This document shows, one piece after another, positions 1-9,109 of a stretch of DNA of 64,000 bases. Numbering within the stretch: position 1 is the stretch's first letter; the number at the start of each line of letters is the position of its first letter. The DNA comes from Bacterioplanoides sp965200585. GTDB taxonomy: Bacteria > Pseudomonadota > Gammaproteobacteria > Pseudomonadales > Oceanobacteraceae. Location: assembly GCF_965200585.1 (NCBI RefSeq), contig NZ_OZ241361.1; one strand, given 5' to 3'. The notes under the pieces are model-generated. The model was not told the origin of the DNA. It saw only the letters and a program-made list of their open reading frames with translations, and did no database searches. The translations under genes and the position numbers were made by a program.

Positions 1-1060
1 TATCCGGTAATTTTACCTTTCGTTTTACCGCTACCTGACCCTGATTCTCCAGGCCATCAAGAATACCGTGGATGGCGGACTTTAATCCCAGGTCATCCAG
101 CAGTATAGGCCGTAAATTGTGTGATACCCGGCGAACTTCCTGAATCGACAGGTTTAATAGTTCTTCGGTTTTGTTGAGATGCTGCTTGTCGAGATCTTCC
201 GGCCATTTACGCTTCACCAGACCCAGATGCAGTTTGGCTGACACCAACAGCTGGTTAATGCCGTCGTGTAATTCTCGGGCAAAGGTACGGCGCTGAATAA
301 TCTGAAACGATTCGGAACGATGAGCCAGTTCTTTGAGGCGGTCATCGGCCAGATGAGTGGCGTGAATATTAATAATAATAACCACCACAACCACGAGTGT
401 GAGGGTGATGGCTAACAACAAAGAGGCGGCAACAAAGGTACGGCGAATATTGCTGTCTACTTTGTTTTCGAGTTGTTGTACTTCCGCTTCAATATCATCC
501 AGATACAAACCGGTGCCCATCATCCAGCCAAGTTGTGGGATCGCCAGCACATAGCTGAGTTTATTGGTTTGTTGATCAACCGATGGTTGATGCCAGACAT
601 ATTGATAAAAACCGCCGCCGTTGTGAGCGATATTCAACATATCCTGAATAATAAACTGGTCGTTCGGGTCCTGAATATTAATCAGATCCTGACCGACTAA
701 GTCTGGTTGAGCGGGCAAAACAATGTTGATGCCGTTACGGTCGTAAGCAAAAAAGTAGCCGTCCGGGCCGTAGGTTAAGCTCGATAAAATCCGTTTGATT
801 TCAAATTCAGCGTGATGCTGAGGCAGTTTCTGGTTGTCTTCCATCTCTTCCAGAATGGGCATAATGGAAGTCATGGCCAGATTGACGTAATCCCGTAATG
901 CCCGGCGTTTACCTTCCATCAGAGAATCTTTAATAATGGATTGTTGTTGCTCAGACAGGCTAATAGCTTGCCGTTGCGTTACCCAGGTAATGGTCAGGGT
1001 TAAGGCAATCAGGGGAATAACGGTCAGCAGCAGGATTTTAGCTTTTAATGTGATATTCAT
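1..1060 (-). CDS. Sensor histidine kinase, sCache + NarL-type (5' part only)
   Basis: The gene enters from the left edge; its ATG is at 1060 and 353 codons are visible. Residues 5-27 are a first membrane helix. About 30-205 form an extracytoplasmic sCache_2-like sensor (GYFFAYDRNG at 101-110, LVGQDL at 121-126). Residues 209-231 are a second membrane helix. The dimerisation segment follows with the likely phospho-accepting His265 in RELHDGINQLL, the signature of HisKA_3/NarL-family kinases. The ATPase domain lies outside the window. The family senses small ligands in the periplasm and phosphorylates a LuxR-type response regulator, which should lie beyond the left edge. The ligand cannot be told from sequence. 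The DUF4136 lipoprotein is divergent from it, with about 106 bp between the two starts. Confidence 0.85.
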   Translation of the reverse strand, partial: MNITLKAKILLLTVIPLIALTLTITWVTQRQAISLSEQQQSIIKDSLMEGKRRALRDYVNLAMTSIMPILEEMEDNQKLPQHHAEFEIKRILSSLTYGPDGYFFAYDRNGINIVLPAQPDLVGQDLINIQDPNDQFIIQDMLNIAHNGGGFYQYVWHQPSVDQQTNKLSYVLAIPQLGWMMGTGLYLDDIEAEVQQLENKVDSNIRRTFVAASLLLAITLTLVVVVVIIINIHATHLADDRLKELAHRSESFQIIQRRTFARELHDGINQLLVSAKLHLGLVKRKWPEDLDKQHLNKTEELLNLSIQEVRRVSHNLRPILLDDLGLKSAIHGILDGLENQGQVAVKRKVKLPD

Positions 1061-1166
1061 GTAGCGTGTGGTATACGTGACCGATATAGAAATGGGTCGC
1101 GTAATTGTAGCTCAAAGCCACTCAAAGTTCTGTAACATCATGCAGCCAAATAATAAGGATAATGCA

Positions 1167-1667
1167 ATGAAATACACTCTCACCCTCATAACGATTGGGA
1201 TCACCGCCTGGTTGCTGGCAGCGTGTTCGGTCAATGCGCCGATGGATTACCGTCAGTCACCGGATCGCCACGCTGCGGATTATCAAACCTTTACTCTGAA
1301 AGCCATTGATCATGTTAAAGGCACCACCCCCAAAGCGATGGGGCGTGTGGGTCAGGCGATCCAATATGCGCTGGAGCAAAAAGGCTTGCGCTATGTTGAT
1401 AACGATGCTCAGTTGCTGGTGGAATATGCGGTAGGGGTCAAAAACACACAAAAGCTGAATATGCAGTATTACCCAACCGGGCAGGGCATGTACACGCGTC
1501 ATGATGTGGCTTCTGCCACCGTTGCCAAACTGGTGATTAATATTAACGATGTAGCTGACAAGCGTTCGATCTGGTTAAGCAGTGGCTCGTCGGAAATCAC
1601 TCAGCAGGAGCGTACCCAAGAAGAAATTAATCAGGTGTTTGTCACCATTTTTGAGAATTTTAAATAA
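1167..1667 (+). CDS. DUF4136-type lipoprotein
   Basis: A 166-residue secreted lipoprotein. The signal peptide ends in a lipobox, LLAAC, with Cys20 as the lipidated residue. The remainder fits the DUF4136 family: a short alpha/beta domain with a central LLVEYAVGVKN-like strand and a C-terminal TQEEINQVFVTIFENF helix. The start at 1167 is preferred over an upstream in-frame start at 1068 because AAGGA at 1155-1159 is correctly spaced and because it puts the signal peptide at the N-terminus. Function of the family is unknown; members are envelope lipoproteins. It stands alone and ends at a strong bidirectional terminator. Confidence 0.8.
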   Translation: MKYTLTLITIGITAWLLAACSVNAPMDYRQSPDRHAADYQTFTLKAIDHVKGTTPKAMGRVGQAIQYALEQKGLRYVDNDAQLLVEYAVGVKNTQKLNMQYYPTGQGMYTRHDVASATVAKLVININDVADKRSIWLSSGSSEITQQERTQEEINQVFVTIFENFK

Positions 1668-1685
1668 TCCAAAGTTAAAACCAGC

Positions 1686-1723
1686 AAAAAGGGCGCTTCT
1701 TATTATTAAGAAGCGCCCTTTTT
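1686..1723. terminator. Bidirectional rho-independent terminator
   Basis: A perfect 17-bp inverted repeat (1686-1702 and 1707-1723) with a 4-base loop. The core is GGGCGCTTCTT, flanked by five A on the left and five T on the right, so it can terminate in both directions. It sits between the convergent DUF4136 lipoprotein gene and the RND transporter gene. Confidence 0.9.
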
Positions 1724-1747
1724 ATTTGGGAACACGTTAATAGCGAT

Positions 1748-4700
1748 TTAACCAGGGTTCTGAACCCGATGAACCATGGCGTACAGCACTGGCACCACAC
1801 CCAGAGTCAGCAAGGTGGCAAATCCTAAACCAAAACAGATAACGACGGCCATGGCGCTGAAGAACGGATCCAACAGCAGCGGCAGCAGGCCAAGAATGGT
1901 GGTTAATGCCGCCATCGTCACCGGACGTAAACGGCTGATTGAGGCATCAAAAACGGCGTCGTATTCGGCTTTACCCTGATCGACTTCAAGGCGAATCTGA
2001 TCCAACAGTACAATGCCGTTTTTCACAATCATGCCGGATAAGCTGAGGAAGCCCAGCAGTGCCATAAAGCCGAACTCGGCGTTTAACAGCAGCATACCGG
2101 CCGATACACCAATAATGGCCAGCGGTACACAAGACCAGATAACCAGTGCGCTGCGCAATTCGTTAAACAGCAGTACGGTGATAATAAACATTACCAGATA
2201 GCCCAGCGGCAGTGAGGCAAAAATACTGCTTTGCGCGTCGCCTGCGGTTTCGAACTCGCCACCCCATTCAAGCTGGTAGCCCGGTGGCAGAGGAATGGCT
2301 TCGATATCCGGTCGTACCCGCTTTAACAACGCATCGGCGGTGGTTTCACCATTTAATACCGGGTCAGCAAACACCTGAATGGTACGTTTACGATCACGAC
2401 GATTAATAATCGGATCTTCAAACACCAGATCAAAGCGCTCAACCACTTGTTGAATCGGAATATAACGATTAAACACCGGGCTCCAGATCTGCAGATCCAT
2501 CAGGCTGTCGATATTCAGGCGTTCAACCGCCGGTGGACGCAGGATAATTGGCTTAAGAGTGGTGCCTTCACGATAAATACCAATCGGTTTACCGGACATG
2601 CTCATTTGCAGCAGGTCATCCAGATCCTGACGTGAAATACCGGCACGACGGGCATTGTCTTCATCGAATACCGGACGAATTACTTTTTCCCGCTCACGCC
2701 AGTCGTGGCGCACATTATCGGCATCCGGGTCGGCCAGCAGAATCGCTTTGGCCTGCTCAGCCAACTGGCGCAGGGTATCCTGATCCGGGCCCGAGAAACG
2801 GGCTTCGATTTTGGCGGTACTGCCGGGGCCAACTTCCAGACGTTTGAATTTTACCTGTGCGTCAGGCATATGCTCGTGTGTCCAGAGATACGCCTGGTCA
2901 ATCATGGCCGGAATCATATCCAGCTCCTGCATCCGTACCATCACCTGACCATAAGCCATGTACTGGCGCTCAGGGGCGTAGGTCAGCATAAAGCGCAGGT
3001 CGCCCTGACCAACGGTGGAGGAAGTAAACTCAACCCCTTCTTTATCGTGGAAGTAGCTCTCCAAACGACGGGCCTGTTGCTGGGTTTCATGAATATCTGT
3101 GCCTTCCGGCAGCCAGATGTCCATTAAAAAGATGGGCGTGTTGGATGGCGGGAAAAAGCTTTGTTTAATAAAGCCAAAGCCGTAAATCGCCAGCACCATC
3201 GCCAGTACCATCGAAATCATGGTCGTTGAGCGTTTGCGCAGCATGGCCGATAGAGCGCCGCGATAAAAATCGTATAACGCACCCTTGTATGGCTCGGTGT
3301 CTTTGCTGTCATCGGCGCCGTGTTCTTCCGCTTTGGCAAACAGCAGGTAACATAAAAACGGTGTTAAGGTCAGCGCGGTTACCCAGCTCAGGAACAGTGA
3401 AATCATCAATACATAAAACAGTGACTGAACAAATTCACCCGTTGCATCCGGTGATAAACCAATCGGAGCAAATGCCGCAATGGCAATGACTGTGGCACCC
3501 AGTAAAGGCCACTGAGTTTGTTTAACAATATCGTAGGCGGAACGAATCCGGCTCTGGCCTTTTTGCAGGCCAATCATAATGCCTTCGGTGACAACCAGCG
3601 CGTTATCCACCAACATCCCCAGTGCGATGATCAGGGCACCGAGAGAGACCCGGTGCAGCTCAATATCAATCACTTTCATGACAATAAAGGTACCGAGAAT
3701 GGTGAGCAGTAAAATGCTGCCAATAATAAAACCGGCTTTGGCGCCCATAAATACCAGCAGCACCACAATCACAATCAATACTGAAACCAGCAAGTTGACA
3801 ATAAACCCGGTAGCGGAAGCTTCCACTTCGGCCGGTTGGTCGTACAGGGTGTGTAATTCGATACCCAACGGCTGGTTCTGTTCCAGCTGGGCCAGACGCT
3901 GACGCAGCTGTTTACCCACTTCCACCACATTCACGCCTGAGTTAAAAGAGACACCAATATGGATGGAGTCGAGCGCCTGATAATTCACCAGATGGGTTGG
4001 CGTTTCGGCAACACCGGCTGAAATTGTGGCGATATCACGCAAATAAATCAGTTTTTCTGAGCCCGGTGTACTAACCAGCAGGTCACCCATTTCCTGAATG
4101 GAAGTGAACTCACCGGTTGGGTGAATACGGATATAGTCACCGTTGTAACGTACATGACCGGCATCCTGAACGGTATTCTGGGTATTCAGCAGGCTGTAAA
4201 GACGCGCCATTGGAATGCCAAGGTTGGCCATTTTTTCCCGGGAAATATCAATAAAGACCTGTTCTTTCTGTAAGCCGGCTAAATTAACTTTGGCAACACC
4301 GGGAATCACCGATAGCTCACGCTTCAGATAATCGGCGTGATCTTTCAGTTCCTGATAGCTGAAGTTATCACCGGTCACCGCCAGCAGCACCCCAAACACA
4401 TCACCAAAGTCGTCCAGTACAATCGGTTGGATCGCACCGGGCGGCAGAGAAGATTGCTCATCACGCACTTTACGGCGCAACTCATCCCAGATCTGCGGTA
4501 GCTGATGGGACTTGTATTTAGGTTTGATCTCCAGATGAATGGTGGAGGCACCGGCTTTTGAGATGGAATCGACCACATCAATATAAGCCAGTGATTGAAT
4601 GGCACTTTCCAGCGGGGCGGTAATTTCTTCTTCGACCTGCAGGGCATTACCCCCCGGGTAATAGGTCACCACCAGCGCTTCTTTAATGGTGAATTCCGGA

Positions 4701-4855
4701 TCTTCCAGACGGCCAAGGCCGAAGTAGCTGATCAGGCCGCCAAACAGCAGAATCAATAACACCATCCAGCTGGTGGTGCCATGTTTAATAAAGTAGGTGG
4801 CGGCATTTCCCGCCTCCGGGGAAGCGTTTGAACTTGAGTTTGTTTGCGTGCTCAT
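1748..4855 (-). CDS. RND efflux transporter, inner-membrane permease
   Basis: A 1035-residue resistance-nodulation-division transporter (AcrB/MexB superfamily), the proton-driven pump of a tripartite efflux complex. The N-terminal membrane helix is followed by a large periplasmic domain and then a block of helices containing GMLVDNALVV, the TM4 motif with the proton-relay Asp. The second half repeats the plan, with GMIVKNGIVLLDQI near the C-terminus. The start at 4855 (MSTQTNSSSN) is chosen over an in-frame ATG at 4882. It leaves only 2 bp after the stop of the upstream adaptor gene, whereas 4882 would overlap it by 25 bp. No outer-membrane channel gene is present, so a TolC-like protein must come from elsewhere. 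The TM4 motif has a single Asp rather than the DD of AcrB, so substrate class should not be assumed. Confidence 0.9.
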   Translation of the reverse strand: MSTQTNSSSNASPEAGNAATYFIKHGTTSWMVLLILLFGGLISYFGLGRLEDPEFTIKEALVVTYYPGGNALQVEEEITAPLESAIQSLAYIDVVDSISKAGASTIHLEIKPKYKSHQLPQIWDELRRKVRDEQSSLPPGAIQPIVLDDFGDVFGVLLAVTGDNFSYQELKDHADYLKRELSVIPGVAKVNLAGLQKEQVFIDISREKMANLGIPMARLYSLLNTQNTVQDAGHVRYNGDYIRIHPTGEFTSIQEMGDLLVSTPGSEKLIYLRDIATISAGVAETPTHLVNYQALDSIHIGVSFNSGVNVVEVGKQLRQRLAQLEQNQPLGIELHTLYDQPAEVEASATGFIVNLLVSVLIVIVVLLVFMGAKAGFIIGSILLLTILGTFIVMKVIDIELHRVSLGALIIALGMLVDNALVVTEGIMIGLQKGQSRIRSAYDIVKQTQWPLLGATVIAIAAFAPIGLSPDATGEFVQSLFYVLMISLFLSWVTALTLTPFLCYLLFAKAEEHGADDSKDTEPYKGALYDFYRGALSAMLRKRSTTMISMVLAMVLAIYGFGFIKQSFFPPSNTPIFLMDIWLPEGTDIHETQQQARRLESYFHDKEGVEFTSSTVGQGDLRFMLTYAPERQYMAYGQVMVRMQELDMIPAMIDQAYLWTHEHMPDAQVKFKRLEVGPGSTAKIEARFSGPDQDTLRQLAEQAKAILLADPDADNVRHDWREREKVIRPVFDEDNARRAGISRQDLDDLLQMSMSGKPIGIYREGTTLKPIILRPPAVERLNIDSLMDLQIWSPVFNRYIPIQQVVERFDLVFEDPIINRRDRKRTIQVFADPVLNGETTADALLKRVRPDIEAIPLPPGYQLEWGGEFETAGDAQSSIFASLPLGYLVMFIITVLLFNELRSALVIWSCVPLAIIGVSAGMLLLNAEFGFMALLGFLSLSGMIVKNGIVLLDQIRLEVDQGKAEYDAVFDASISRLRPVTMAALTTILGLLPLLLDPFFSAMAVVICFGLGFATLLTLGVVPVLYAMVHRVQNPG

Positions 4856-4857
4856 GA

Positions 4858-5955
4858 TTACAGGCCTCGCTCCTGCACCCATGGGCGAACACGCATACCT
4901 TCAGAGGCGTGATGCACGCCTGCTGCCAGAATCTGTTCGCCGGTCTGTAAGCCAGACATAACTTCCATGCCTTGTTGAGTCAGTTCACCCATTTCGATTG
5001 CCCGGCGAGTCAGCGTCATATCCGCCTGAACCACCCAGACACTGGCTTCATTGCTGCCAATGGACTGATCCTGATGCTGAAAAACCGCACCGGCCGGAAT
5101 CAGAATCTGAGTATGTGCGTTGCTCAGCACCTGGTTTAAATCCACATGAACACTGGCCGACATACCGGGCAGCAGGTTCAGTGATGGTGGGCGCGGCAGT
5201 GTCAGAGTCACGGTGAATGAGCCTGTGGCTTTGTCGGCTTGTGCGGTGTGTTCTTTGTAGCTGGCCAGGTAACGATTGCCTGGCAGAGCTTCAAACTCAA
5301 CTTCCGGCTGATACAAATCCTGAGTATTGGTCACACCGTCAACGTTAGGCGCGATATTGGCCATCAGGTTTTCTGGTAATTGCAGACGCACTTCCAGCTG
5401 GTTTTGTATTTGCAACATGGCTACCGGGGAACCCGCAGCGATCGGCTGGTGATTGTCGACATAAACATCACCAATAACGCCGGTAAACGGCGCTTTTAAG
5501 GCGGTGTATTGCAGATCGGTCTGGGCGGCTTCTAAAGCGGCTTTGGCAATATCGAGTTCGGCTTTAGCACGATCATACTGAGATTCTGAAATCTGCTTCT
5601 GACGGTATAAATCTTTAATACGCTTAAAGTTCAGGGTGGCCAGATCAAAACGGGCCTGACGGTCATCGACAGCAATCTGATAGTTAACCGGATCCAGACG
5701 TGCTAACAAATCACCACGTTTGACGTCTTGTCCGGCATGGACGGGTAATTCCAGTAGTTCACCGGAGAGGCGGAATGCCAGAGCCGATTGTTCTGCGGCC
5801 TGAACCTGAGCCGGGAATTTACGCAGAAACACTTCATTTGCCTGAGGCACCTGATAAATCTTAACCGGACGAATCTGTACTTCCTGTTGTTCCTCGACCG
5901 TCTGGTCACAGGCCGTGGTTGCCAGAGCTAGCAACAATAAAAAGGCATAACGCAT
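4858..5955 (-). CDS. RND efflux periplasmic adaptor (HlyD/AcrA family)
   Basis: A 365-residue membrane fusion protein linking the RND pump to an outer-membrane channel. The N-terminus is a lipoprotein-like signal (ALATTAC, Cys16; the -3 residue is Thr, so the lipobox is not ideal). The barrel-sandwich/lipoyl halves are at about 60-90 and 150-185 (ALKAPFTGVIGDVYV). Between them is a coiled-coil hairpin of about 55 residues rich in Lys/Glu/Ala. A beta-barrel and membrane-proximal domain follow (LLPGMSASVHV near 265, then EILAAGVHHASEGMRVRP). It is the first gene of a two-gene operon with the permease, 2 bp apart, which fixes the partnership. Confidence 0.9.
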   Translation of the reverse strand: MRYAFLLLLALATTACDQTVEEQQEVQIRPVKIYQVPQANEVFLRKFPAQVQAAEQSALAFRLSGELLELPVHAGQDVKRGDLLARLDPVNYQIAVDDRQARFDLATLNFKRIKDLYRQKQISESQYDRAKAELDIAKAALEAAQTDLQYTALKAPFTGVIGDVYVDNHQPIAAGSPVAMLQIQNQLEVRLQLPENLMANIAPNVDGVTNTQDLYQPEVEFEALPGNRYLASYKEHTAQADKATGSFTVTLTLPRPPSLNLLPGMSASVHVDLNQVLSNAHTQILIPAGAVFQHQDQSIGSNEASVWVVQADMTLTRRAIEMGELTQQGMEVMSGLQTGEQILAAGVHHASEGMRVRPWVQERGL

Positions 5956-6081
5956 ATGAAAGGGTCCTGAAGAATTAAGCTGATGAATTGAAGGGTTTAT
6001 AAAGGATAGCCTGTATTGTAGGTGAAATTAGGGGCATTTGATCAGCAGCCGATTCTGCAACCTGTTGTTCTGAATTTGCAC

Positions 6082-7317
6082 CTAATCATTGGCGCGATTT
6101 ACCGCACGACCTTCAAAGTGATCTGAGAAGAAGTCGCGTATTTCATCGGCACGTGTCATTGCATCGTTGTAGCCCAGATCAATTAAGTTCTGGCAAAAAC
6201 CGCGGGAAAATAATAAATAACTGAGAATGCCGGAACCGTTACGACTGGTATTACCACTGCCACCTAAGGCCATTTTTAACGCTCTGGGAATTTCATCAGC
6301 ATGCTCACCGGCGATATCGTCCAGTGACTGACTGGGGTTAATTTCCAGTAAATCAATTTTGCGTAATTCCATACCTTCCTGCTGGCGGATATGCGGTGGA
6401 ATTCTCTCAACAGTGCGGTTGATGCGGCATAAACGTTCGACGTCCGATTCCATCGAATCGAGAAAGGCGGCGTTTAACATATGGCCCATCAGTTTGGCTG
6501 GTGTTGGGTAGGCGGCTTGCTGGCGGCGTTCTTTGCGCTTATGGGCCACACCACTGACACCAATTACCATGATTTTATCGGCCCCGAGGTGTAATGCCGG
6601 ACTGATCGGAGCTAACTGGCGCACCGCACCGTCGGCAAAATATTCGCGGTTAATTTTCATCGCCGGAAAAATCATCGGAATGGCGGATGAGGCCATTAAA
6701 TGATCAACATTCAGCTGAGTGCGGGCACCAATACGGCGCTCACGCTGCCAGTTGTTGATGCTGTTATGACCCTGAAAGAAGCTGACCGACTCTCCGGATT
6801 CCAGGCCTGAGCAGTTTATGGCAATGGCGTGCAACGCCCCTTTATCAATAGCGGGCTGAATATTATCGAAGCGAATCACTTCCGACAGCAGCTTACGCAA
6901 CGGCGCATTGTTGAGCAGCGACACCGGGTCGTGTTTATAACCACGACCAACCACCAGGCTACGAACCAGCTTCAACAGAGTACGGGAGACGCCTTTAAAG
7001 TCGGTGCGGTAAATCTGATTACAGTCAAAATGAGACCAGATACGCTCCAGATGACGAATACCAATGCGATAATTATCCGCGTAACTGGCCAGTGCAATAC
7101 CGTTGATCGCACCCGCAGACGTACCGGAAATAATATCAAACGGGTTGTAGTCACCACGTGGCAGGATCTTATGAACTGCTTTTAACACACCCACCTGATA
7201 AGCCGCCCGGGCTCCACCTCCGGATAAGATCAGGCCGGTTTTCTGGTAGCTGCCTGTTTCTGGATCGCTGGCTGTTTTTAAACTGGTGTTCGCTGATTGC
7301 TGCAAAGTTCTGTCCAC
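6082..7317 (-). CDS. Patatin-like phospholipase
   Basis: A 411-residue patatin-fold serine hydrolase. The oxyanion loop is GGGARAAYQ at 33-41. The nucleophile elbow is GTSAG at 65-69 with Ser67, and the catalytic Asp is in FADGAV (Asp229), so the Ser-Asp dyad is complete. The family releases fatty acids from phospholipids or neutral lipids. No signal peptide is visible, so a cytoplasmic or membrane-peripheral enzyme is likely. The start is a GTG at 7317. There is no in-frame ATG upstream before a stop at 7342-7344, and the ribosome site is weak. It is divergent from riboflavin synthase and 126 bp upstream of the RND operon on the same strand. Substrate unknown. Confidence 0.85.
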   Translation of the reverse strand: MDRTLQQSANTSLKTASDPETGSYQKTGLILSGGGARAAYQVGVLKAVHKILPRGDYNPFDIISGTSAGAINGIALASYADNYRIGIRHLERIWSHFDCNQIYRTDFKGVSRTLLKLVRSLVVGRGYKHDPVSLLNNAPLRKLLSEVIRFDNIQPAIDKGALHAIAINCSGLESGESVSFFQGHNSINNWQRERRIGARTQLNVDHLMASSAIPMIFPAMKINREYFADGAVRQLAPISPALHLGADKIMVIGVSGVAHKRKERRQQAAYPTPAKLMGHMLNAAFLDSMESDVERLCRINRTVERIPPHIRQQEGMELRKIDLLEINPSQSLDDIAGEHADEIPRALKMALGGSGNTSRNGSGILSYLLFSRGFCQNLIDLGYNDAMTRADEIRDFFSDHFEGRAVNRAND

Positions 7318-7395
7318 CGTTACTGATGCGTCATTACTATTTTAGTGCATAATGCCGCCCATGTTATTCAGGCATGATCTTAACGGGAGTTTTTA

Positions 7396-8031
7396 ATGTT
7401 TACCGGAATTGTGCAAACCAAGCTGGCGCTGGCGGATGTGCATCAGGCGCAAGGGTTAACCACGTTTACGTTTGAATTTTCACCACATTTGTTGGCCGGA
7501 CTGGAAATTGGTGCTTCGGTGGCGATTAACGGCACCTGCCTGACGGTTCGTACCATTGATAATAACCGGGTGAGTTTTGATGCCATTGCACAAACACTGA
7601 AGGTGACCAATCTCGGCCAGTTGCAGCCAGGTTCTGTGGTTAATATTGAGCGGGCCGCGCGTTATGGCGACGAAATTGGTGGTCATGTGGTTTCTGGCCA
7701 TGTGATGGATCAGGTGGCGGTAACGGATGTGATTGATAGCGCCAATAACCGGGTGGTGTGGATGGAACGGCCGGAAACCTTAGCGCCGTACCTGTTAGAC
7801 AAAGGCTTTGTGGCGTTAAACGGCTGTAGTCTGACTATTGCTGAGGTGGAGGAGCAGCGTTTTGCGGTGCACCTGATTCCGGAGACACTGGATGTAACTG
7901 TGTTTGGTGAGATTCAGGCAGGTGATCGGATCAACCTGGAAGTGGATGCCCAGACCCAGGCGGTGGTGGATACCGTACGTCGGTTAATCGGCGATCAGGA
8001 AGGCTTGAAAAAGCTGCTACAGGCGGAGTAA
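7396..8031 (+). CDS. ribE: Riboflavin synthase, alpha subunit
   Basis: A 211-residue enzyme that dismutates two 6,7-dimethyl-8-ribityllumazine molecules to riboflavin and the pyrimidinedione, the last step of riboflavin synthesis. The diagnostic N-terminus MFTGIV starts the first lumazine-binding repeat (about 1-97, with GTCLTV and GGHVVSGHV). The second repeat follows at about 98-200 (GCSLTIAEV, HLIPETL). Length is typical. GGGAG-like GGGAG precedes the ATG closely (CGGGAG at 7383-7388). It stands alone here, not beside ribD or ribBA, and no FMN riboswitch is recognisable in the 78 bp upstream. Some nomenclatures call this gene ribC. Confidence 0.95.
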   Translation: MFTGIVQTKLALADVHQAQGLTTFTFEFSPHLLAGLEIGASVAINGTCLTVRTIDNNRVSFDAIAQTLKVTNLGQLQPGSVVNIERAARYGDEIGGHVVSGHVMDQVAVTDVIDSANNRVVWMERPETLAPYLLDKGFVALNGCSLTIAEVEEQRFAVHLIPETLDVTVFGEIQAGDRINLEVDAQTQAVVDTVRRLIGDQEGLKKLLQAE

Positions 8032-8057
8032 TCCACCTGTAGCACCCACATGACGTA

Positions 8058-8300
8058 TTACTGCGATTTCAGATACTGAATAATATCGGCCGATTCAAAC
8101 ATCCAGTTTTCTTTGCCGTTGTCATCTTTAACCAGCAGGCAAGGTACGGTGGTACGACCGGTTTCTTTTTGCTGGTGTTTGCGATGTTGCTGATCTTTTA
8201 AAACATTGCGTTTTTCTACTTTGACATTGACGTTAGGCAGGGCACGCAGAACCCGCTGACAGAATGGACACATGTCGTAGTAGTACAAAGCATATTGCAT
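8058..8300 (-). CDS. Glutaredoxin-like protein
   Basis: An 80-residue single-domain thioredoxin-fold protein. The redox motif CPFC is at 11-14 (DMCPFCQRV), the cis-proline is in TTVPCLL, and the C-terminal ESADIIQYL helix is typical of glutaredoxin and of the N-terminal domain of glutathione S-transferases. It probably reduces disulfides or glutathionylated proteins with glutathione in the cytoplasm. It ends convergently with riboflavin synthase. It is divergent from the TSUP gene with only about 25 bp between the two start codons. Confidence 0.85.
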   Translation of the reverse strand: MQYALYYYDMCPFCQRVLRALPNVNVKVEKRNVLKDQQHRKHQQKETGRTTVPCLLVKDDNGKENWMFESADIIQYLKSQ

Positions 8301-8325
8301 AAAAACTCCTGAAAATTGAGTGTGT

Positions 8326-9081
8326 ATGGATTATAGCGAACAAATCCTGTTATTTCTGATAGCTGTTGTTGCCAACTGGTTTTCGGCGCTGGCCGGTGGT
8401 GGTGCCGGCCTGATTCAGTTGCCAATTTTAATCTTTATGGGGCTGCCATTCCCGTTGGCGCTGGCGACTCATAAAATTGCCACAGTTGCGCTTGGGGTGG
8501 GGGCCACGTTACGTCACCTGCGCGAAAATCATCTGGATCGGATTATTCTGGCGCTGATTCTGCTCACCGGTGTACCGGGTGTGGTTGCCGGAGTGTTCTT
8601 TATTCTCAACATACCGGATCGATTAGCTGAGATTGCGCTGGGTGTATTAACCCTGACACTGGCGCTGTATTCCTGGTTCAAACCACAACTGGGACTGAAG
8701 TCTGACCCTAAACATCGTGATTGGTTCGGATTTTTTATTGGTGGTGTCGTTTTATTGCTGATTGGTTTCATTAATGGGTCATTGTCAGCGGGCAGTGGCC
8801 TGTTTGTGACCTTATGGTTGGTGTACTGGTTTGGTCTGGAATACAAGGTGGCGGTGGCACAAACACTGGTCGCGGTTGGTTTGGGCTGGAATGGCGCCGG
8901 TGCGATTACCATGGGCAGTGTGGCTGAGGTGCAATGGAGCTGGATTCCGGCACTGATTGGCGGTTCGCTGGTGGGCGGCTACCTGGGCGCTCATACCTCC
9001 ATTCTGGCCGGTAACCTGACCATTAAACGGGTGTACGAGCTGGTGACTTTATTAGTGGGCATCAAATTGTTGATTGGCTAA
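8326..9081 (+). CDS. TSUP/TauE-SafE family membrane permease (first copy)
   Basis: A 251-residue integral membrane protein with about eight hydrophobic segments and the two related halves of the TauE/SafE (TSUP) family. It begins with a Gly-rich first half (LAGGGAGLIQLPILIF) and has a second Gly-rich loop, NGSLSAGSGLFVTLW. Family members export sulfite, sulfoacetate or other organosulfur anions, or move organic acids. The substrate here is unknown. ATG at 8326 is chosen; a GTG six bases upstream (8320) is also in frame. It shares a very short divergent region with the glutaredoxin gene. A second TSUP gene is at 33446. Confidence 0.8.
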   Translation: MDYSEQILLFLIAVVANWFSALAGGGAGLIQLPILIFMGLPFPLALATHKIATVALGVGATLRHLRENHLDRIILALILLTGVPGVVAGVFFILNIPDRLAEIALGVLTLTLALYSWFKPQLGLKSDPKHRDWFGFFIGGVVLLLIGFINGSLSAGSGLFVTLWLVYWFGLEYKVAVAQTLVAVGLGWNGAGAITMGSVAEVQWSWIPALIGGSLVGGYLGAHTSILAGNLTIKRVYELVTLLVGIKLLIG

Positions 9082-9109
9082 TTGCTGTTTAGCCAATAAG
9101 GAAGCGTGA

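Noticed and set aside
1068..1166. Upstream in-frame extension of the DUF4136 lipoprotein
   Set aside because: It would put 33 residues before the signal peptide and has no ribosome site, while the start at 1167 has both features right.
2705..3127. Long plus-strand frame within the RND transporter gene
   Set aside because: It is antisense to a complete, well-conserved membrane transporter and shows no family features.
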